The notes under the pieces were generated by a model. It saw nothing but the letters and a program-made list of their open reading frames with translations, had not been told where the DNA came from and ran no database searches. The translations under genes were made by a program, and so were the position numbers. A stretch of 64,000 nucleotides of DNA from Tretioscincus oriximinensis (Eukaryota; Chordata; Lepidosauria; Squamata; Gymnophthalmidae), in the NCBI GenBank assembly GCA_022410635.1, contig JAJVDF010000786.1:107543-171542 (forward strand), read 5' to 3'. Of this stretch, positions 52,601 to 61,600 are shown piece after piece. Every line of letters begins with the position of its first letter. The stretch's first letter is position 1.

Positions 52601-55600
52601 AGCACAAAATCAGGATGTGGACTATTCCAGTTTACGAGACATCTTGTAGTGCTAAAACATTACGTATTATAAAAAAAGATTTAAAATTTAACGTCTGACC
52701 CTTTTGAGTTTCTTGTTTCACTGAAAAAGAAAAAGAAAATGCGGGAAATGTTTTATAGAGATCATCAGAATGTTAATGTTTTGGAAGTGGAACTAATGGG
52801 CAGTTCAGCTCTTCAGTACACTATTCTGTTCCTTCTAGAAGAACTNCTGGCTGCTTCTGCTGGCCACCTCACATGAAGAATACCTTGAGTTTGGAGCCGA
52901 ACATAAGAATATAAGAAGAGCCCTGGGACTAAAACAGTGATGAGGTCAAGAAGCTTTACTTAGGAAGTTGGGGAATCAACCTAAAGGCAGTGGATGAAAG
53001 ACATCAACTATCAAGCCTCTAGGTTGATAATGTTGAAGAATTGTGAAGGGCTGGTTTTTATTGATTTTATGGCAGACATAAAATTTGGGAGTTCTGGCTT
53101 CCCCTTGGCTGATTCTATTTCTCTTACTAGCCAATGCTAGACCACAGAAGTCAAGGTAAGGAGAGGATTTTGTGATCCTTGCACTGGATCGCATCCCAGA
53201 CTGTATTCTGTAATAGGCTGCTGACATCTATATGCACTTATATTTTGCTGAAGGATGTATAATCATCACATAATAAAATGTATTAAAATGCAGTTGATGA
53301 AACTATTGATAACGAATATGAGATTATCATAGATAGCTTGTAAAATTCATGCTATTTCTAGCACAAGTAACCTAGTGAATATATGGTGGTGACAATCTGT
53401 TCTAGATCCATTTCATGTTTTTCTTCCCTTCCTAGACCTTNTTTTCATGCCATATACAAATCTTTACCATTGAGTTAATAATGCTATGTCAGGCACAAAT
53501 TAACATGGGTTTGGTAAAAAAAAAAATGGGATTATATTTAGAAGAATCTAAAGCTTCCTTGAAATATACATTCCCCCCCCCCTTAATATTGGTTTCTTAC
53601 CAACTACTTTTGCAGGCACATCTTTCCTTGGGATCTTGGCTGAAATGCAGACATAAAAACATAAAGACTTGATCAATATAAAGTGCAAGGTGTCTCCTTA
53701 GCTGTGCACTCAAAGGAATAAAATATTAAATGCTAAGAACATAGTTACCTGTTTCTACCGGCTTTTCTTTCTTATGATGTTCTACAAAACGAGAAAAAGG
53801 CTGATCAATTATTTCTGCATTTTGAGTCACCTAGTACCTTTTAGATCTCCTTAGTGTATTACAGATAATAAAAGAACACTGTAGTTGAAGAATTCTCATC
53901 TTTAGTGCTGTAGAATGGAAATATGTAAACGTGGTTTGTATACTGATCCCCAAACTTCCTACTTGCAGTAAATTAGCACTTTAGGGATGAAGCTATGCAA
54001 AACTTTTTCTAAAAGGCAGTTTACAAGAAGGTGATATTTTGGAGAGAGCTCCAACATTGACTTTCAATTAGCATCAACCTTTTTACCATTTCTGCTTGAA
54101 AGGACACAACGTGGGCAGGTTATTTTAATTGGAATCCAGGAGAATTTGCAAAACATGAGAAATGAGACAATGATTGGAAAGGTACAATTTGACTTTTTTT
54201 TTATCTGTCTCAATTATCGATCAGATGAGTATAGAATGTTGGTCAGTTCACAACTGTAACCAGTAGGTTGGATATCTGTGTTTGCTGGGAGTTGGAATGA
54301 AAGATAGATGAAGCTACCTTGTAGTGATGACACTTTTCAGATTCCATGAGCTGACTGTCAGAGGCAGGAACTGGCCTCCCAACTTTCTGGAGACTGTACT
54401 GATGAGGATCAGGGATAAAGAGACTCTATGATTCCTATGCAAGATGCTGACTGCATGGTGCCTGCATTGCCTGTCACAAACAAAGCAGTGTTCTACCTTG
54501 CTGAGAGAAATTCTGGCAAAGGTGAATCCACATCATCAGTCAATGTGGGCAATGGCTCACGTGAGGCTGTAGAGCTTTGTAAAAGTGAATATGTGACTTT
54601 GCAGGTAGTAGAAGATGCTGATGTCATGCAATTGGTACCTTGCAGAGAGGTCATAGGTCCTTCTCATCCCTGATACACATCAGAAGAGCCTATGGAAGTG
54701 TTTGGAATCCAACTCCCACTATTGTCAATCAGAAGAGTGAGCAGAATTTGAAAGGACCCAGTGGAAAATAGAAATTTGCACACCTTCCTCTGCCTTTCAT
54801 TCCCCTCCTGACAAACCCATTCACCACTTCCCCAAGCCATTACTGACACTTAAACAAGAAGGCTTGTAGCTTATTAAAAGGCATGTTTCTCTCATCACAA
54901 CTTACCAGCCCTAGTTTGTTGGCTAGTACTTTTAGACTTAGCCACTTCTTCCTCATCCTAAGATAGGAAAGCAAACAAAGTGACTGAATTGAGTTCACTT
55001 TCATTTCTGCTCAGTGGTAGGTAGGCAGGCAGAACAAGGTCAGTGCCTATAGGCATCCTGAAAAAATGTAGAACCAGCATGTGTTGGTTTTGAATGTATC
55101 TCATACTTCCTTCTATTATTGTCAATAGTCCACATTTCAGTACCTTTGATATCTCAAATTGTATTTTGACCCACTGAAAATCAAAAGATGGTTCATGGAA
55201 GTAAAAAAGGATTCCAATCACAGCTTTCCCCTACACCTATGGGACCTAAGAACAGCAGAGGATACCTCCTGAATCATGACACAGTACATCTACTTCAGCA
55301 TCCTGTATCACACAGTGACCATCAGTTGCTTCTGGGCATCTCAAATTCTTACAATAGCATTAAGAAGAATTCTGCCTGNGTCTCCAATCTGGAGGAAGTA
55401 TATGGACATCCATTCTAGTAGTCATTANTTGTTGTCCTCACACCCTCAGATAGTAGATCCCATAGACCAGTGGCCTTGTAGGTGAAAAAAATACTTCTTT
55501 TCTGTCCTGACTCTGCTGCCCCTTGTTTTCACAGAGTCCCTTTGGTCTAATGCTGAGTAATAGTGTAAATGATTTTTTATTTTATTCACCTTTCCCAGTC

Positions 55601-58600
55601 AATGCATGATTTTATATATTTTAATCAGACCATCTCTTAAATGCTGTCTTTTAAGAACCTGCCTAACTGCTTGTGAAGGGAAAAGAGAATGCCATCCCAT
55701 ATACGAGGAAGTATTCAAAGGCATGATAGCATCAAATAAGGACAAATAACTTCAAACGTAGGCATGAATTATGTCGTATTAAGGCTCCCTACTAAGTCGG
55801 AAAGCTTTAAAGGGATGCCCCAATGCCTCTGAAGTACTATCATGCTGACATATGTATTAAACAACAACCGCTAGTTATTTCCTTTATCTTTCCTCAACAT
55901 GGTTATGGTTGCAAATCAAGCATTACTTTCGCTATTGAAATGTCTTTCATTAAAAAAAAGTCCTTTAAATAAGAATGTCGGCCAAAAATGCTGACATTCC
56001 AAGTTAGAAATATATCATCAGCATAGTTTCTACAGCTCTGATATATGCTTGCTTTGACTGTGTGGAAAGTNAAGGTTCAGATTTCTTCTTACAGCTACCT
56101 TGCTCCCCCTGCCTGATTCATACAGGAATCTCATTATCCTTGGGACATTTTTAATATGCTTGATATCATGGGTAGAAAAATGGAAACACAGAATTGACAA
56201 TGGAATTATGGTGAAAGTCAGCTGCACAGTACTGTACCCTGGCATTTTTGTGTTTCATATTTTGAAATCTTTGCTCCCACTTTCATTCCATTTTCAATGG
56301 AAACTGTAAAAAAAACACCCAAGTTTGGACCTCACAGAATCTGCTTTTTGGCACAACTTTTGCAGTCATTGGAAGATTAAAGGTTTTTTTTGCACTTACC
56401 TTCAGGAAATGGTCACTCGGAACCATCCCCAACTGATGGCAGAAGGGGAAATATGTTGCTATTCATATTCCCCCAGAAAGAAGCAGGGTTGCCCCTACAC
56501 TAAGTGGATGAAATGCAAAGGTTGTATTCTAGCTTCTAGTCACAAATGAGATTTTTTTTTACACTCAATCATGGAAAGAGAAGAGGTACTAGGTAGTAGT
56601 ACTCATAAAGCCTGGAATACGGTCTTCAGATTTCAATATAGGAGTAATTACCCAGCATCAGAATGTTTGTGGACTGCTTAAATGCAATCCGCATAAGGTA
56701 AAATACACTTAAGGCTGCTTTTGGAATGATTAGGGAATAGTGAAGCTATAAGCCGTGCAAATGTTCCATCCCTGGTAAATACTTAGACTATTCCTCAGTC
56801 CAGGTATGAATAGGCTCTTAATATAAGAAACTATTTTGACTCTAACAATTCATCTTTTGGCATTTTTCATTCATACTGAAATGTCTACTGGGAATGNGAA
56901 AACAGCTCATTGCTATTTTCTGTATTTACTGTATTCCTCTCTACAGTATTTTGGTACAACCACACTTGGAATACTGTGTTCAGTTCTGGGGGGGAGGGGG
57001 TAATTTAAAAAGGACATTGATAAACTAGAGCAAGTACAAAAGAGAGTTACAAGGATGGGGTGTGGTCTGAAAACCATGTCCTATAAGGAACGGTTAAAGG
57101 ATCTAGGGATGTTTAGAAGACTGAGAGGAGACCTGATAGCTGTCTACAAATATCTGAAGGGCTGNCACAGAGCAGTGGGATCAACATTGTTCTCATTGGC
57201 ACATGGAAGGACTAGAAACAATGGGATGAAACTGCAAGGGAGGAGATTTAGATTAGATATCAGAAAAAACTTTCTAACAGTCAGGGTGATGAACCAGTGG
57301 AACAGGTTGCACAGGAGGCGGTGAGTTCATCTTCACTGGAAGTCTGCAAACAGAGGCTGGACAGTCATCTGTCTGGGATGGTTTAATGAATCCTGCATTG
57401 AGCAGGGGGTTGGACCCAATGACTGTGGAGGTCCATCCAACTCTATAATTCTATGATTCTACTGAATTGCCACTTGTGGTGGCAATGGTAATAGGTACAT
57501 TACTGCAACCACACTACTTCATTTTTGGGCACGATCTCTGGGAGGTGCTCAATTTTGAACGCTGATTAGAGGTGTTATAATCAACCACTGGAAATCGTAC
57601 CTCTGGTTTCTGAAATGGCAAGAAGTCAGCAGCAGATTGAGACGCCTCCCACAGTGGATTCAACTTACTTTGTAAGTGAAGAGTGGTCAGAGTCCCTATC
57701 AGTTAGAAGTGACGATGTTTATTTTTGATGATGTAGGAGACCCATATAACAAGAGCACATAAAATCAGCATGAGAAGATGGAGGGAAGGTGAGGAATCTT
57801 TGGTCTGATTCACAACCTAATTCTGTGCCAGAATAAATGGTCTAAGAGTCCTGATTCCCACATATCATCCCAGGGTAGCACAGGCACTATGCTAGCCCAG
57901 AATGGCATCTGGACAGCAGCCCCCCCCCCAAGACAATTTTCTGGACAACAACAGGCCAACTTTGAATCAGCCTTTTTTCTTCTCCTTTTTCTATCAAACA
58001 GAGAGAAATTGAAACCAATGCATTTGCATTGATAATTGCTTCACTACTCCTCAGTCATCCCAGAAACATCCCTAAACTTATCTTAAATTCACCATTGTGA
58101 GAGTGGGGAGTAATCTGCATGATCATCTAGATGTTACGTATTTATACCACTTTAACTGGCTACTCAGAAATGAAGCATGAACGCTTTGGAATAAACCAGT
58201 CCAGATAATGCATTATTCTGGAATATCCATGTATAGAGAAATAAATAAGTGATGTGGGGATGCAGCCCAATTCTCAACCTTTTATCTCTCACCTCCCTTT
58301 GTGGTGTAAAAGTAGTAGACATTTAGTTTGGATAAGTTTGAAATTATATAAATTTCTTATTCACAAGTATATCCAGATTATAGTAAAACGTAATAAGCCC
58401 ATCGCTCTATGGTTATGCAACAGGCTCTAGCTGCATTTTCTTTAGTAAAGAAAGCAGGAGACCTTTTCATATCCATTGTAGGTATAAGCATATTTTCCTG
58501 ATTTTGTGTCAAAACCTTGTCCAACTGAAATCCATTTTATAGAACACCAAAACATGCTAGAAGTTGGTTCTGCGTGAACCTGTATGTTGGATCAGGCCTT

Positions 58601-61600
58601 CTGGTAAACACATTTATATCAAAGCTTGTATAATAAGCATTTTTGGTTGTGAGAAAATGGAATAGAAAAGCAAGCAGAAATAGAACTGAAACCCTTAAAT
58701 TAGGTAATACAAATCAAAGCAGAAGTTTCCTACTGCTCCAATAAGGTCCCTGGGGTAGGACCAAATGTATGTAGATCCTTCGCTTGGAACCATCAGGGGA
58801 ATTGTACCTTACTTAATATGAGCTGGATATAATCTAGAATAGCATAGAGAAGGACTGAGGAAGTTTGACAACCAAAGTTCAGGTTCTTCCCTAGTCTCTT
58901 TCCACCCTTCTGCCATTCTCAGTCCATTCCCCCTCTGTGTTGAATGTGATGCAAGCAACCCTAGAGGTACCTGGGACTACTTACATGACATATAGAGCAT
59001 GGACGCAGCCTGTGTGCTGTGTTGCAACACAGATGTAGCCCATGTGTTCTGCAGCATGTGACCCAGATCCGATATAGGCACACCCAGATGTCTCTGAGAT
59101 GCCTACCTCAAATTTGGGGCACTGGCAGCTCAGATTTGTGATAGGCAGCTCCGGAATCCTGGTTTCCGGGGCTGCCTATGTCAGATCGTAGGCATGGGCA
59201 CAGCTTGCNTTCTGTGCCCATGGATTGGATATGATATAGGTAGCCCCAGAAGCTCAGTCTCTGAGGTTCCTATGAATGAAGCTGGCTTTATATAGAAACA
59301 TATTAAAATGGCCTGAGGAGCTCCTCCTTATTATAGTCAAATGTTTTTATTTTTTGTAAATTTGATATGGTCAATTGCCTAATCATTAAACTATTCATTC
59401 ATTCCCCCTTTCTAAAATATCTGTACTGTTCTGGATTATATCCTAGAATGGGGCTTGCCAGCTACATGCTAGTGCAGACAGAAGAAAGCCGAGCCTTGCT
59501 TTGATTATAATATGCAGATGGCGAGCCCTATTCTGGGATATAATCAGAATAAGGTCTAGTATAGAAAGGGCATCAGTTCCTGTTTTTTATAGAAAGAAGT
59601 TTTTAATTTGGGTTTTATGCCAGAATAAACTTGCCAGTCATGAATGGATGGGAAGCTCCTATTCTGGGACCTAATCAGGAAACAAAACTTGGTGCAAAAA
59701 GAACTTTTTAAATTAAAAGGTGGAACTGAGGTCCTTCCGGTACTTGGCTTTATTCAGGACTAGATGGCACTTGAGTTGCAAGTCCCTATTCTGAGGCATA
59801 ATCAGAGAACAAAGCCTGTCACAGAAAGGTCATTTTTCATGAAAAAGGAAGGACTGAGGGACTTTTTAAACTGAGCCTTCATCTGGATTATATCCCAGAA
59901 TAAGGGCTTAGGCACAGAACAGAAAGGGCCATACCTTATCCTTTAAAAAAACAAAACATTTTTAAAGCTCTTTTGACACAAGGCTTTATCTCCCCATCCC
60001 TTTCTGCTGCTGAGCCCCTTCCCTGGCCATAGTATTTGTGATAATAGAGAGGGAAGAAGGGAAGCAGCAATCAGGCAGCAGGCAAGAAGAGCTGCTGGCA
60101 GGTTCCCTCCTTATCTTCCCTGGTGTTCCTGAGCCCTCCTGCCCTGTTACCCAATAATGGGTTCCAGGGTCTAAAAACTCACCTGAGATGCTGCTACGTC
60201 ATCCTTGGCTGGAGAGCCACAGCTGTCCCCCCCCCCCACACACACACACACAGAGTGCCAGGTATCTGGACTCTTGCAGTCGGAGGGAGAATAACCTGCT
60301 TGCCCAAGGAGCCCATGGGGCCAAGACAGAGTGGGGCCATGTGTCCTGTCATGCGCTGGCCCCTGTCCTTGGGCAGAGCGGNTGACCTAGCACAGCAGAG
60401 AACATGGCAGTTTCTGCCTCTCCCTGGGGCTTCCTCCACCCTCTGGGCTTGCTGGCTTGGCTGTGGGCTGTTGCTCCAGCAACCCCACCTGTCATCTTTC
60501 AAGCATTCTGATGTAACAGATTCAGTTTACAGGTGTTACTATGGTAACCACAGACACATCAGCTCCTATTGCGCTATCTTGCCCTCTGGCTCACCTGAAG
60601 GCCCTAAGAATTTACAGGGGTCAAAAGCTTATGTTTTTGAGGTCTGTAGACATTTGTATGTTTAGTGATAGTTTGTCACCAGAAATAAGTTTGATTTATT
60701 GATTTCATTTATTTCCCAGCCACATTTCCTTCACAGTTTTTACTTGCATAAAAATAAAAAGCAGTTAAATACAGCAAATTACCCAGAGGTACATAAGAAC
60801 TGCTCATTGAACTGCCCAGATAAAAATGTGCGTCTTCATGAACCACCTGAATGAATAAAGTTTTGGTGTTTGATGCATCCCAAGATGTTCCACACTAGGA
60901 TAAGGTTAACACATAAAAAACAGGATAGAACTTTGCACCTTTAATAGACATGGAAGAGAGGAATTTTCATCAGGTACAACTTATAAACTTAGAATCACTT
61001 TTTTCTTTTTTGAGGGAGTTTTATCATTTTATACATCCACCACAAAACATAAGCCTTTTATAAAGACACCATCCTTGTTTTTTTCTTTCAACCCTCCCTT
61101 TATTCCAAATTTGCTTCCCCCATCCTGATTCCCCCCCCCCCCCCCGCATCAGCCTGGGATTCCTTTTTCATGTATAACTGGAATTAGGTTGACCAGATGA
61201 CTCCTTTTGGGGGTATCTATCCTGCTCTCCCACGGGGGCAAGATTTCCCCATTTTTTACTGAGGAAATATATATATATTTAAANATATATATATATATTT
61301 ATAATATATATATAATATATATTTATATATATAATTTAATATATATTTTATATATATAATATATATTTAAAAAATCACTGCACCACCACTAGGTGGCTCT
61401 GGCAACTGGGGACAGCTCCTTTCCCTCAGTAAAAAATAAAAATATGCAAATTTCTTGTGCACGTTGAAAATTTCTTGCACACTTTGTTGATTTCTCACAT
61501 GCTTCAAAAAATTCTCACATGCTTTGCAGATTTCAGAGATTTTGGAGGCGTATGCATGCTGGATGATTTGCATATTCATGAATATGCAGGTTAGCAGGAA

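Noticed and set aside
54780..54820. Exon-like segment EGNERQRK with gtgtgc donor
   Set aside because: Open only in phase 0 with both ends at codon boundaries, and the region before its AG is purine-rich.
60123..60665. 180-codon open frame on the plus strand
   Set aside because: It overlaps a minus-strand TRDN exon and a CA microsatellite, has no domain, and its low-complexity start follows base composition.
61070..61110. Phase-1 segment reading x-L-K-E-K-N-K-D
   Set aside because: Charged and in phase, but the acceptor is preceded by purine-rich sequence.
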